A stretch of 64,000 bases of DNA from Amblyornis subalaris (GCA_018881555.1 JACAXG010000018.1:1177325-1241324), one strand, 5' to 3'; positions 42,301-51,800 are shown, counted from the stretch's first letter. A program made the numbers and translations. The notes: generated by a model not told the origin, from the letters alone.

Positions 42301-43450
42301 TTCTCATTTAGATATTTAATTGCTGTTCTCTTCCCTGACTTCCATTTGTAAACAACATTAGTATTTGTTTTTCCCCTTTGTCTTAATGTTACACCCATCA
42401 TCAAAATTGGACTGGAATTGCTTGTATGTAAACATATGTTTAAGAATACAGATCTTCTTCCTTCTGAATAACTTAACTAAACCAAAACCAATTTAAAATA
42501 TCAGGTCATACAAAGAACCAGGGAGCAATAAGTAAAATCAAAATAAATTTAAAAATAAATAATACAATAAGTAACAGAACAAGGACGTGTTTTTAAAGAT
42601 TTCCTCAATTTTCCATGTAAGAAATTTGTACTTGCAGGCTTTAAAAACTAAGCAATTTGAAAAAGGAATTAGGGAGCAGTATGTTTCATAACAGATGCAT
42701 CTAATCATTATTTCAGAATATAATCCCAAAACTAAATTAAACTAAACTGATATTAGGTCTCAAAAGGAAATGGTTATTTGAAATAGGGCGAACAAATGCA
42801 GTAGAAGTATGCTATAAACAGGATCAAATTGGAGGAGGTGGAAAAGAATCTTCCAGCTTCAAAGCTCAGTGTTCAGAAGACATCCTGTACATTGGTACCA
42901 CAGCACCCGCTCAGCAACACAGGTTTTGGGTACCCTGTCAGCATGCAGTATCCTTCTCCCTTTGGCTCATTACGTTGAGATAATCAACTTGGAAAAAGAA
43001 CAGACACATTCCTTAAAGCTCTGTTATCAAACCCACAAAGGATCCAGTTAAGGTATCAAAACGAGAAATAAACTGAATGAGATTTTCATAATATAGTTAC
43101 CCAGCTTCTTGCAAAGCCTGATAAAAAGAAAACTAATTTCGGCACTTTAGTAATTTGAAATATCACAGTAGCCACTTCAAAGTTATGACTATGATCTGAA
43201 ATGGACTGAAAAGAAACACATCTTTGTTTTCCCCAAGGCCACGGGCCTATCTGTAAAGCTCCTCAAGTTCTCACGTGGTTTCAATTGGTTTCGTTTTTAA
43301 TGTGCTCATCCCACATGCTCCTTTCAAACAGGTTTTTCTGTTTTCAAACAGAGCCTTTTTCTGTCCCCTTCTAAAATAAGCTATTCATATGTGACCAAGG
43401 CCCAAATGTTAAGGTATGTTCCAGAAAGTGCTTACACTGGGTGGTTGTTG

Positions 43451-43515
<65 letters not shown>

Positions 43516-44920
43516 GATATTATTGATATTATTGATATTATTAATCATGGGGGTGTTCCTGAGGACATCTACTGCTGCCAGATACACTTTTGAACAAAAA
43601 AACCATAACAACTTTTACAGATACAAGTTTTCTGGTTTGCACAAGGGAAGCATGAAGGCTTTTATGCACAGTAATAGTTGCTAAGAGTTCAAAAACTGGC
43701 AGCATCTGACATGAATTTTTTTCTGCTTCGGTTACATTTACACCTATCTCACAATAACCTGCTCTGCTCTTGCTGGATTTNTAGCAAGATAAACTAGATG
43801 ACAATGGAAGTTCTGAAGCAGGCAGTAATGTGTGAAGTATAACCAAAACAACAGCAACAAAAAGGAACTAATAATTGAAACATCAAATAACGGATATTTG
43901 CTTTCCTTCTTTCCCACTGTCACTACAGCCACCTTCTATCTAACATGAAGTCTGTGTTTAACAGCATCGTAACCCCTTTTTGAAAACACTGTAATTTCCC
44001 TGAGTCCTGTGTTCAGAAAACTCCACTATTAAAAGTATTTCGATACAGGTTCATGATGCAGAGAAATTTAAAAAAAATTTAAAAAAAGAAAAAAGGTATC
44101 AGGACTGAACAGTATGTTCCAGGGTCACAACTCTCTCACATGCCTTTCATCAGCATTCAGCCTTAACATTATTTTACAAGAGATGAATAATGTATGTATA
44201 ATAATGTATTTCAAATACCTGAATACTAAAAAATATTTGTGGGGGTGGGTTTTTATTCTTTACTGAAAATAGCACAACATGAAATCCATGAGAAGTGAAG
44301 GAGGAGTCTACAAACTACTGTGGAGCTGGACAATTTGACACACATCTTATAGGAATTACATTAGTTTACTAATGTTCAAATATTAAATTAACCTTATAAT
44401 CATGAGTAGTGATGGTCTGCATTCATGACACAGAACATTCCAGTGTTAACAATTCTGATATCAATTGTAGCAAACTGAAAACTTTCATGTAATTGCTCAT
44501 ACAGCAACCTAACTACATTAATCTCAGTCCACCCATCAAATTTGACTCCTGTGTGGTTTATACCTCCCTTCCACCCACACACTTAAAGACAACCACCTCC
44601 CCGTCTGAGGCATACCCATGTATAATACACAAAACATAACTGGTACAAAAACTCACTTTCACTGGACAACATCTAAAATATGTAAATACCTGTTCCTGCA
44701 GGTCGTAGTCATAGCTATCATGCAGCAGAAGACTGAGGACATACCGAGTATAAATCATGGCATCAATGCCACACTTCTCTAGCTCTTGTCCCAGCCAGGT
44801 CTGCACTGGACCCAAAGCATGTAGCAGAGACATTTCAGAAACAGATACAGGGCCTGGATAAGAGCTTGAGGAGCTTTCAGATGGCAAACCATCCACAACA
44901 ACTGTACAGATAGGGCGCAT
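143..44920 (-). CDS. KIAA0232: KIAA0232 homologue, complete coding region in eight exons
   Basis: The protein is the orthologue of human KIAA0232 (DUF4603 family), whose biochemical function is unknown. I recognised it from near-identity to the human protein as remembered: the N-terminus [15 protein letters not shown], the stretch [15 protein letters not shown] in the main exon, and a C-terminus ending [10 protein letters not shown] (human ends THL). Eight exons with GT-AG boundaries join in consistent phase to 1391 residues; human is about 1395. Visible regions are a conserved helical N-terminus (about 1-170), serine tracts near 203-211 and 350, basic stretches ([14 protein letters not shown] near 360; [12 protein letters not shown] near 415) that could direct nuclear import, long acidic and serine-rich disordered segments, and an acidic serine-rich tail. 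I see no signal peptide, membrane segment or catalytic motif. The gene spans about 45 kb of coding interval plus a probable 5'UTR intron reaching the CpG island. Identity is very secure; function is not known. Confidence 0.97.
323..1290 (-). other. Intron 7 of KIAA0232
   Basis: The ends are GTAAGT and CCTTAG. AT-rich unique-looking sequence; I see no repeat or gene in it. Confidence 0.85.
1291..1388 (-). CDS. KIAA0232: KIAA0232 coding exon 7, residues 1301-1332
   Basis: A 98-base exon starting after TGTAAG with AG completing Glu1300, then [20 protein letters not shown] and [12 protein letters not shown], followed by the donor GTAAGT (phase 0). It aligns with the human segment [10 protein letters not shown] through LLDFN. 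It is acidic and probably disordered. Because one end is phase 1 and the other phase 0, skipping it would shift the frame of the last exon. Confidence 0.9.
1890..1909 (+). repeat. GATA/ATAG tetranucleotide microsatellite
   Basis: Five ATAG units in intron 6. Confidence 0.9.
2100..2235 (-). promoter_or_regulatory. CpG-dense patch with TATA-like box and strong donor; possible internal promoter
   Basis: About 20 CpG sites in some 130 bases stand in an AT-rich intron. On the minus strand a TATA-like ATATTTATTTAG (2236-2249 region) precedes GC-rich sequence, and CTGGCG is followed by the near-perfect donor GTGAGT at 2154-2159. That arrangement would suit an alternative first exon of about 50 bases (about 2160-2210) splicing to exon 7. 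Not confirmed; it might also be an unrelated GC-rich remnant. Confidence 0.35.
3322..3403 (-). CDS. KIAA0232: KIAA0232 coding exon 6, residues 1273-1299 plus split E1300
   Basis: The exon encodes [20 protein letters not shown] then FPASQCE plus one base of a split Glu codon, with donor GTAAGC. The 5' boundary shown uses CTGCAG at 3404-3409, the only AG that keeps phase 0 with exon 5 without meeting a stop. In human the exon appears to begin nine residues earlier. Those nine codons are recognisably preserved here (3404-3430, FPILNTNLQ), but the bases just before them are AC rather than AG, so I placed the start downstream. [12 protein letters not shown] is strongly conserved. Confidence 0.82.
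6200..6850 (-). mobile_element. Old, degraded CR1-like or related LINE remnant
   Basis: The phrase AACAGGCCCAGTTCCTTCAC and the later GTTATCATCAGGGATTTTCA resemble reverse-complement CR1/L3-type sequence, but the similarity is patchy. Edges and family are uncertain. Confidence 0.4.
8139..8283 (+). repeat. G/T-rich low-complexity tract
   Basis: Long stretch built almost only of G and T, such as GGTTTGGTTTTGTTGTTTG, in intron 5. Several G runs are present. Confidence 0.75.
10738..10975 (-). mobile_element. CR1 LINE 3' end
   Basis: It starts CACAGAATCACAGAGTGACT (reverse-complement CR1 tail), continues through CAGGCTGCCCAGGACTTTGT and GGATGGAGACTCTACAACCT, and reaches TATGTTCAGATGGAACCTCC. Same orientation as KIAA0232, within intron 5. 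Confidence 0.9.
11093..14390 (-). CDS. KIAA0232: KIAA0232 coding exon 5 (main 3.3-kb exon), residues 173-1272
   Basis: This exon holds about 79% of the protein. It begins at 14390 after TTTTAG, completing Met173 and then encoding [18 protein letters not shown], and ends GAGCATGAAGAG before GTATGT at 11092. An ATG at 14335 opens the long frame but is internal, since upstream residues match human. Visible features are SSSSSSS near 204-210, a Ser tract encoded by AGC repeats near 350, basic clusters near 290 ([12 protein letters not shown]) and 360, [10 protein letters not shown] in the middle, the conserved block [20 protein letters not shown] near 985, and [15 protein letters not shown] followed by acidic [11 protein letters not shown] near 1100-1130. 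Composition is mostly disordered, acidic and serine-rich, with isolated conserved hydrophobic and aromatic islands that could be binding motifs. Function is unknown. Open frames on the opposite strand here are shadows of this exon. Confidence 0.97.
13836..13858 (-). repeat. AGC trinucleotide run encoding a serine tract
   Basis: Six or so AGC codons in exon 5 encode part of the tract [11 protein letters not shown] (about residue 350). The serine tract is also present in human, so it is an ancient coding repeat. Confidence 0.85.
14391..15619 (-). other. Intron 4 of KIAA0232
   Basis: The ends are GTATGC and TTTTAG. AT-rich; contains only a short TATAG tandem run at about 15373-15394. Confidence 0.85.
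15373..15394 (+). repeat. TATAG pentanucleotide repeat
   Basis: About four units of TATAG in intron 4. Confidence 0.85.
15620..15701 (-). CDS. KIAA0232: KIAA0232 coding exon 4, residues 147-172 plus split codons
   Basis: An 82-base exon with acceptor CCAAAACAG and donor GTATGC. It starts with two bases completing Glu146 and ends with AT of Met173, so it joins exon 5 in phase 2. The product [20 protein letters not shown] then AKDQVE aligns with human, with a few conservative differences. It links the helical N-terminus to the disordered serine-rich main exon. Confidence 0.93.
15702..17064 (-). other. Intron 3 of KIAA0232
   Basis: The ends are GTGAGG and AAACAG. AT-rich with homopolymer A/T runs; nothing else recognised. 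Confidence 0.85.
17065..17131 (-). CDS. KIAA0232: KIAA0232 coding exon 3, residues 124-145 plus split E146
   Basis: A 67-base exon with acceptor GTGCAG behind a long pyrimidine tract and donor GTGAGG. It encodes [20 protein letters not shown] then KQ, followed by the first base of a Glu codon. The heptad-like leucines (L130, L134, L138, L141) suggest a short amphipathic or coiled-coil helix. It is found only by matching the protein, being too short to stand out as an open frame. Confidence 0.93.
21392..21475 (-). mobile_element. CR1 LINE 3' end, small fragment
   Basis: ATACAGAATTGTTTAGGTTG then GAAAGGAACTCTGGAGAACA matches the reverse complement of the CR1 tail. Short and diverged. Confidence 0.65.
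22471..22488 (+). repeat. GA dinucleotide run
   Basis: AGAGAGAGAGAGAGAG in intron 2. Confidence 0.85.
24541..24701 (+). mobile_element. CR1 LINE 3' end, short
   Basis: It runs from GATGCCCCATCCCTGCAAAT through GTTCAAGGCCAGGCTGGATG to TTGTATGATTCTATG, a well-preserved CR1 3'UTR of about 160 bases. Least diverged of the short copies. Confidence 0.92.
30065..30202 (-). CDS. KIAA0232: KIAA0232 coding exon 2, residues 78-123
   Basis: This 138-base exon is phase 0 at both ends. It begins GAGAATGACATC after the acceptor TTTTAG and ends GATGAA before GTAAGT. It encodes [20 protein letters not shown], then [20 protein letters not shown] and RSASDE, identical as far as I recall to human. The exon is lysine-rich and probably helical, and continues the conserved N-terminal region. 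Because its length is a multiple of three, skipping it would keep the reading frame. Confidence 0.95.
33995..35330 (+). mobile_element. CR1 LINE, 5'-truncated, reverse-transcriptase domain to 3' end
   Basis: This is a decayed CR1 retrotransposon copy. It starts inside ORF2 with the sequence encoding [19 protein letters not shown] and [16 protein letters not shown], matching the reverse-transcriptase blocks around the conserved F-D-x-V-P-H motif (here altered to C-D-A-V-P-H). It continues through the ORF2 C-terminus (APSEKTLRLH-type region not intact) and the 3'UTR (GTTCAAGGCCAGGTTAGATG) to a degenerate tail near 35320. Stops and frameshifts break it into several short frames, so it is inactive. 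It is opposite in orientation to KIAA0232. Confidence 0.9.
38879..38896 (+). repeat. Poly-A run
   Basis: About 18 A bases in intron 1; no recognisable element is attached to its 5' side. Confidence 0.85.
41065..41136 (+). repeat. Imperfect 36-base tandem duplication
   Basis: Two adjacent 36-base units share the core AAGTCTGCATCAGA. Copies at 41065-41100 and 41101-41136 differ at about nine positions. Intronic; no function is apparent. Confidence 0.8.
41225..41260 (+). repeat. Imperfect 19-base tandem duplication
   Basis: TCAATTGAGACTCCCAT (41225-41241) is repeated as TCAATCGAGACTACCAT (41244-41260), about 90 bases from the 36-base duplication. Confidence 0.75.
41789..42120 (-). mobile_element. 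CR1 LINE 3' end
   Basis: It begins AATCATAGAATTATAGAACA, the reverse complement of a CR1 terminus, then GCTGGAAGGGACCTC and the 3'UTR/ORF2-end homology through the segment CCCATTGTCTCTTGTCTTCT. The far edge is diffuse. Confidence 0.85.
43444..43545 (+). repeat. Compound microsatellite: TTG, about 20 TTA units, then GATATTATT units
   Basis: Four TTG units are followed by an uninterrupted TTA run at about 43454-43513 and then three 9-base units of GATATTATT, ending AATC. It creates a spurious poly-leucine frame. It lies in intron 1, where length polymorphism is likely. Confidence 0.97.
44690..44920 (-). CDS. KIAA0232: KIAA0232 coding exon 1 (start codon), residues 1-77
   Basis: The exon opens with ATG at 44918-44920 and ends with CTGCAGGAACAG before the donor GTATTT (phase 0). 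The first residues match human KIAA0232, which fixes the start even though its context (TTCATGC) is a poor Kozak match, with T at -3 and C at +4. It contains a serine run (residues 15-20) and then [20 protein letters not shown] followed by [17 protein letters not shown], which looks like two amphipathic helices. This segment resembles the N-terminal PWI-like region of CCDC43 (see findings). Confidence 0.95.
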
Positions 44921-45193
44921 GAATCTAGGTGGTTGGCATCCTTATAACGTGAAGCATTTTCTGTAGTTGATTTTCCGTCGATATCTGGAGGTGATTTTCA
45001 CTCCAGTAAATAGGAGAGAGGCTTGACTTCTAGGACAATCATTTATATTTCCTGGCTGTTAGCCGACTAGAGACGAACATCACTCTTCAGGCATGACCAG
45101 TGAAAAAACTAAATCCTAATAGCAAACACATATGTAGATGTGTTTTTCTACCTTAATTTCACATTGAGGCCAGATGCAAGTCCCCAGCAGGAC
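44921..45193 (-). other. KIAA0232: Probable 5' leader part of the start exon
   Basis: The best acceptor upstream of the start codon is TTTTTTCCTCTTTATAG ending at 45194, which would give a leader of 273 bases in the start exon. A weaker alternative is an acceptor TTTAG nearer the start, with AAATTAAG/GTAGAA as the donor of a separate small exon. No transcript evidence is available here. Confidence 0.6.
44925..45164 (-). promoter_or_regulatory. Cluster of upstream open reading frames in the leader
   Basis: Read on the minus strand, the leader has ATGs ending at 45164 (immediately followed by TGA), 45131 (14 codons), 45094 (4 codons), 45080 (13 codons), 45042 (14 codons) and 44957 (10 codons, with a nested in-frame ATG at 44939). 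Each ends before the main start; the last stops only 4 bases before it. Two stop/start pairs overlap as TGATG-type or ATGA-type junctions. This arrangement normally represses translation. The role here is inferred and depends on the leader exon call. Confidence 0.55.
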
Positions 45194-47059
45194 CTATAAA
45201 GAGGAAAAAATGATAAGTTGTGATAATATGTATCCATTCATGAATAATAATAAACAGTGAAAAAAACCACCCAAAGTAGAAAGCAGTCATTTACAAACTG
45301 CTTACTCCAAACATATAGTACATCTACTCAGTGTCATTTTGAAGAGTGACAGGAATTATTCCAAGTTTAAAGATGACTTTTAGAAAAGGTACTTTTTAAT
45401 ACAGGAAAAGAGACTCTTTCATCAAAGACTTCACAATTAATCTGTTGATTGAAATATATGTCTGACCTAGCTTTATGGGAAAGTTGAGATTTTATTACTT
45501 TCACTGTCAGATGCAAAAAAATCCACTTTCATAGAGAAAGAAATCTATGTTAGTTTGAATAAAGACTGACTGCATATTTTGTTTCACTAGAAGACAATAT
45601 AATCCTACTGTTTTGCAGTGATTCCCACTTCTGGAATAGAAAAAAACTGTCTTTTTTATAAAACACTGAATTCCTGAAATTCATCTGACCAGAGATTTCA
45701 TAAATCCTACTACTAAATAGTTACTACTACCTTCAGGTTCACGTTTTTTGGTAGCAGTGGTTTTTGTTGGGGTTTTGGGGGTTTTTTTTAGTTTCAAGTA
45801 TTTGCCTTGTTTCAGGGCAGTAAAACATTTTATCATCCAAAATCTGTCCTTATGAAACTGTAAATCCCTGGTATAACTTCAAAAATTTGAGCAGAATATA
45901 ATTTATCTGTGCCAGAATTAACATTTAACCCACTTTACCGAAGCATACACCTGTCTTACCTGAGAGCTTACACTCTAAACCATATCCTAAAATAGATGAA
46001 CTATCCTAAGACTTATACCACCCACAATCACAAATCAATCTTGATAAGCAAGGGGCAGAAGGTGCAAGCACCACACACGTCAGCATTCTGCTCTCAAGTG
46101 CAGAAAATGTCAGCCCAAAAATGGCATTTTTGGATTGGTCTACTTATCAACCACATGCCAATCTGGCATTTGTGTAGGCCTTCTCGCTCCTCTCCAGCTT
46201 CTTAGCGTGAGAAAACAAAGCTCAAATCCTAGCAGGAAATATCCCTTCACTGAAAGGAAACAAAATAGACTCAAGCGTCTAAGCAAAATCTACTGTTTTG
46301 TTTCAACCCCACTGCAAGATGACCAACACACCATAACCGTCACCTAATATAACTTAACTATACTGGGGGTGGCATCTCATGTGGGCAGCATGTGTTTTGT
46401 GGTCAAACAAAACTGAAAGTTGGTACATGTCAACACAACAAAAGATGAGAGTTTTTAGGAGCATTCGCTGCACCACCACCCAGGTACAACTGTATATTTC
46501 AGATCATTACTGAGTCAATTGCAACATCACCAAAAAGAAACCCATTATGATCAGCTGCTACAGAGTTAAAAAAACCCTACCCTCCCTAAAGATAGGGTAA
46601 AGTGACCTGATTGCTCTGGTGGCAGTGGTCATTTTGAGAAACAGGGTAAAACAACAGTATTCAATCTTCCTCAGCAACATGTTTCAATTAGTCAAAATCT
46701 TGTAAGCAAGCACAAATAACAGTAGGTAGAAACATCCTGCAAGGCCCTCAAGGTTATTGCTTCATCACATAATTAGAGAACAGAAAGTACAAGAAAAGTC
46801 TAATATTGTGACCCAAGGTACTCCAAATCAAAGAGCCACAAGTCCAAACTCTTAAAAAGTCTGTATTATCTTAATTGTTGAAGAACAACATTTCAGAAGA
46901 TCTATTTAGTCCTGTTGGCTCTCCACAGCACAGCATGTGACGAACACTCTCCCTAAGGCAATGCCACAGTCCCAGTCAGCCCCCACCCCGAAATCCATAT
47001 TTCATAGATATGGGAAAACTGACACTCTTCATTTATCTTTTTCAAGACATGGAGAAGAA

Positions 47060-48846
47060 CTACCTAAAGGTTCAAGGGAATGGGAGTCTCAATCCATCCC
47101 ACTGCTACCAGTTTGATGCCAGAGCCAGCAAAAGATGCTCAGAGGCTGGAAAGGGATTGTAGGTCAGCAGGAGAGTACCTGAAGAGGTACAAGGAATTCT
47201 TGCCACTCCAGCCAGTATGTTGGCTTCATTGGGAGCCCAGCTTAAATGCCTCTATGGAAACACACGTAGCAAAGGCAATAAAAAAAGAGAAGTTAGACAC
47301 ATCCACATGCCTGCACAGCTATCATCTTACTGGCATCACTAAGACATGGTAGGATGACTCCTACACCTGGAGTGTTGGAATGGAAGGATACAGGGTGTTT
47401 AAGAAGGACAGGCAGGGGAGACAAGGAGGGGATGTTACCCTATATGTCAGTGATTGGCTCGAGTGCAAAGAGCTCCGACTGAGAGGCTATGGGTCAGGAC
47501 TAAAGGGAGGGCAGGGACAAGTTATGTTTTACTGGGGGTCTGCTACAGGCTCCCCACCCAGGAAGACTGAGCAATGAAGCCCTCTATAGACAGATAGGAG
47601 CAGCCTCATGTTCACAAGCCCTGGTCCTCATGGGGGACTTCAACCAGCCCCACACCTTTAGAGGGACAACACAGCAGAGCATAAGCAATCCAGGACCAGG
47701 AGGTGCCTGGAATGTGTTGATGATAGCTTCCTTCCCCAGGTTAAAGAAGCAAACAAGGAGAGGTGCTATGCTGGGTCTTGCTCTCACCAAAAAGTAGGGG
47801 GTGCTGGGGAATGTGAAGCTCAAGGGCAGCCTGGGCTGCAGTGACCATGAAATGTCATGAAACGGTGGAGTTCAAGATACTCAGGGCAACAAGGGTGCAC
47901 AGCAACCTCACTGTCCTGGACTTCAGGGGAGCACAGTATGGCCTTCTCAGGGATCTGCTTGGTAGAATCCCTGGAGGGAAGAGGTGCCCAAGAAAACTGG
48001 TTAATATTCAAGGATCATCTCCTCCAACCTCAGGAGGCCTACCAAAGGAAGTCAGGCAAAACACCGCACACCTGCATGGTTAACAACGAGCTCCTGGACA
48101 AACACAAGCAGAAAAAGGAAGCCTATAGAGGGTGGAAGCAAGGACAGGTAGCTTGGGAGGAATACAGAGAAATTGTCCAAGCAGCCAGGAATCAGGTTAG
48201 GAAAGCTAAAGCCCTGATAGAATTAAATCTGGCCAGGCACATCAAGCTTGGTGAAGCCTCTATACCAGAAAAAGCTTCTGTAGGTCCATCAGTGAGAAAA
48301 GGGGTCCTCTCTCAAAGGAGACCCAGGACATTGACGTGGCTGAGGTACTTACTGACCCTTTGGTCATGGCCTTCATCAGCAAGTGCTCCAGACACCCTGC
48401 CCCACTCGCAGGAGGCAAATGCGGGGACTGGGAGAATGACGAACCAACCACTGCAGGACAAGGTCAGATTTGACACCATCTAAGGAACCTGAAGGTGAAC
48501 AAGTCCATGAAACCTGATGAAATGCAGCCACGGGTCTTGAGGGAACTTAAAGAGGGCTTGAAAGAAAAATGGGAACAAACTTTTTACGAGGGTCTATAGT
48601 GACAGGGTTTTAAACTAAAAACTGGTAATTTTGATTGGACATATGAAAGACATTTTTTACAATAAAGGGGATGAGACACTGAACAACTTGTCCAGAGAAG
48701 TTGTGGATGATCTATTCCAACTATTGAAGGACAGGCCGGGCAGGGCTTTGAGCAACCTTATCTAATGAAAGATGTCCCTGCCCACAGAAGTGGGGGCTGA
48801 TGATCTTTAAAGATTCATTTCAATACAAACCATTCCGATTCTATGA
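47060..48846 (+). mobile_element. CR1 LINE with endonuclease region and 3' end, RT region deleted
   Basis: The 5' part encodes CR1 ORF2 endonuclease sequence: SYHLTGITKTW, then WSVGMEGYRVFKKDRQGRQG and VTLYVSDWLECKELRLRGYG, followed by the linker [20 protein letters not shown] and [20 protein letters not shown]. At about 48550-48565 the sequence jumps from the start of the reverse-transcriptase region to the 3'UTR (TTTTTACGAGGGTCTATAGT), so most of the RT domain is missing. It ends CCATTCCGATTCTATGA, the family's 3' terminus. Frameshifts are present. It lies in the probable 5'UTR intron, opposite to the gene. Confidence 0.92.
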
Positions 48847-51800
48847 CATGGCAAAGCTTCTGGATACTGAGTCACTTCAATCAAAACTTTGACACATTGT
48901 TTAGGTCCTTAGCACCTAGTATGGACTTAGTTTATGCTTCAGCTTTTCCCTGAATTAGATGATAATGGGCCTCTCTTTTCCATCTTAACATTTAAATTAA
49001 GTGAGGCATTTGAGAAATTCAGTTCTTGAGATCTAGGCTAACAAAATCTGATTGACTTCAGATGGCCAGTTAAAGTGTATCTTGCTTTTATTACATTGGG
49101 AGGAGAGGGAAGAGACAATTATATAATGAATTAAGAAATAAGACAACAAAATATTTGTATTTTGTATCACAGTCCAGCTTTTCTGAATATCATGTTCAAT
49201 TACTTCTTTTAACGTTCAGTTACAAAACATACACATTATATAAAAACTGGAAATCTAAACAAATTTTTAAAATAATATTTGAGAGCTCCCATTTTACAAC
49301 TCTTAAGTACTTTGTTTCAGAGATAGTCTTAAACATTTCCATTATGTTTTAGAATTAACAGAATTTCATACGGAGTATTTTCCCATCCCAGTACTAGAGA
49401 GAGACTTTTCATATCAAATTAATAAAAGTCACACAAAGAGCAAACATTTCTGCTGATAGATGTGAAGCTCGACTTTAGAGATAACATATTCTGACAAATA
49501 AGTTATTATCCCTCTTAAAGCTTTTTCACACTGTCTCACCAAAAATAATTTTTCCATCCTCACAAGGACCAGGGCTAATCTGAACATAGGGAACACATTA
49601 CAGCCTAAATAATTAGTGGAAGGCCAGTTATTTTAACTACTGAGTCTGAAAGAATTATTCATCTCCAGCTATAAAATATGACAGATGGACATGCCTCATA
49701 ACGAGAATCACCAAATAAAAATTTAAACATCAATAGTTCGTGAAAACTGCTTCTTATTTACAAAGTAAAAAATATATTACTAAATTATTTCAAAACAATT
49801 TCTCCTTACTCCACTTCCCAGTGTATTTTTTTCTTTTAGGTAACCTTGAGTTTTTGCAATACTAATCAATGACCTTACAAGGTCACAGTAGATAAACTGT
49901 CAGCAGCTTAACCACTAGAGGCACAAGAGCCAATTTATGAAGTGTCTTGTAAAGGAATGAGAACACAATATTGTGTAAACACTCAGATTTTTCAACTTAG
50001 ACTATCTTAGAATAGATGTATTTCTCAAAATTCTGTTCAGTGTGACAGACACTAAACACTCTTTTGATCTACAAAAGACAGCAGAAGAAAATAACTAAGC
50101 TTTAGTCTCCTGAGATGTAGCTATGGCAAAGCAATAACTTTAAACAACCTACAGCAAGCAACAGATAGGAGGATCAATGGTACAGAAAGCGAAGCTGGAA
50201 CACTCCAGGTTTGTTCCCCACAACGGAATTGCTCTTTCATGGTAAATAACCTTTTTTGAAGACTGAGCAATCCTAGCCTTCCCCATAAAATAACTGGAAT
50301 ATGAGTATTGTCATAACAAACACATAGAACTTTTTTTTTTAAAGTGTCTTGGTACTACAATAATGAAAGCAACAAAAACAGCTTCTTGTGGCAGTTATGT
50401 CTATGGAACACAGGATGACAGCATAAAATTAGAGATTACCAAAGAGTGCAGTAAAAGAAAGGTATAATTAAATCACTCTTCAATGAAGCTTGATACAAGC
50501 ACACCAAGAAAGCATTAATGTATGGACTATCAACAGAAAGATGGACTAAAAGCCCACGCCAAGAAAGACATTTCCATGTCTTTAACAGCTTTTTTTCTCC
50601 ATACTCACTTTCATATAAAAAAAAAATAAATTATTTTAAGGAGCTTAAGAGTAAGGTCTTTCTTCCCTCAATTGTTTCTAATCTCAGAAAACAGTAACCA
50701 AAGCCAAACCACAAAACCCACTGAATTTATCTAAGGTAACCTCATCTGTATTTTATGAGCACCAAGAGGCCTCTGAAAATTGTATATCCACAAAGCAAGG
50801 TACTAGACAAGCATTTTTTGAAAAAGAAAAAAAAAAAACCCATAATGTTTTAACAAGCTTTCAAGTTTTCTTAAGTAACTTTTAAAATAATAGAAAATAT
50901 TGGAATAAGAGACTAAAACCCTTACGACTGTCCTTTCAGGTAAACTAAAGGCCCTCAGACAATGTCTTGGAGATCATAAAAGGTAACTTAAAAAGGAAGC
51001 AAATTGTCTGCAAGCTTAAATTCACTACACTGGGGTCTATACCATCAGTAGAAAAAAAAAAAAATGCTACTGGATTACATCTTGAAGGAAGTTGAAAACT
51101 AATATGCTGTTTATTCACATAATCTGTAAATGAGTCTCTCAAGACTCAAACTTACTATTTACACATTTTGATACGTTACTACCGAGAAGCTGATCTCTTG
51201 GATAAAGCTATAGATGCCACCTTTTTCCTTCCTTCAATTCCCAAAAGGGACATCTGTGTTTCCAGTGTTTCATTCTGCCTACTGCTACATGTTAACAATT
51301 AGACCGAACACATTCTCATACAATAGTTAAGTCGAAACTGCTGGTTTATATAAAGTTTCCTCTATTATTCTTTGAAATATACCCAGTACATTACATAGTT
51401 TACAATTAACAGTTCTCATTTCAAAAGTTTTTTTCCTCCACTTTGACAATGTATGACTATTATTCAATGAACAGAGAAAAAAAAGCTTATATACTTTTTA
51501 ATTTTTCTTAAATGTGGATAGAAGCGTCCAGATTTTTTTAACCAGGACAATGTTTTTCAAAGTAGTATTGTTTTTCCAGAACGGTTTTATTAAAAGCACA
51601 CAATCTGTCCTCTCTCTGGCAACTATAGGTAGGAAAAAAATATGGAAATCCTAATTAGTACAAAACAAAGTAAAAATTTTATCAAATTTGGTCAACAACA
51701 TACTAAAATCACATACACAGTTCAGTAAATTTCAGTCCCCTTTAGAAGACTGATAATCAAAAGCATGACCACATCATATGATGGCAACGGAATTCCGAAT

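Larger units (their letters stand above)
30203..44689 (-). other. Intron 1 between coding exons 1 and 2 of KIAA0232
   Basis: The ends are GTATTT and TTTTAG. A 14.5-kb intron containing a CR1 reverse-transcriptase fragment (33995-35330), a CR1 tail (41789-42120), two short tandem duplications (41065-41136, 41225-41260) and the ATT microsatellite (43444-43545). The remainder is unrecognised AT-rich sequence. Confidence 0.85.

Noticed and set aside
43391..43684. 97-codon frame with a run of leucines and isoleucines resembling a membrane segment
   Set aside because: The run is the translated ATT microsatellite.
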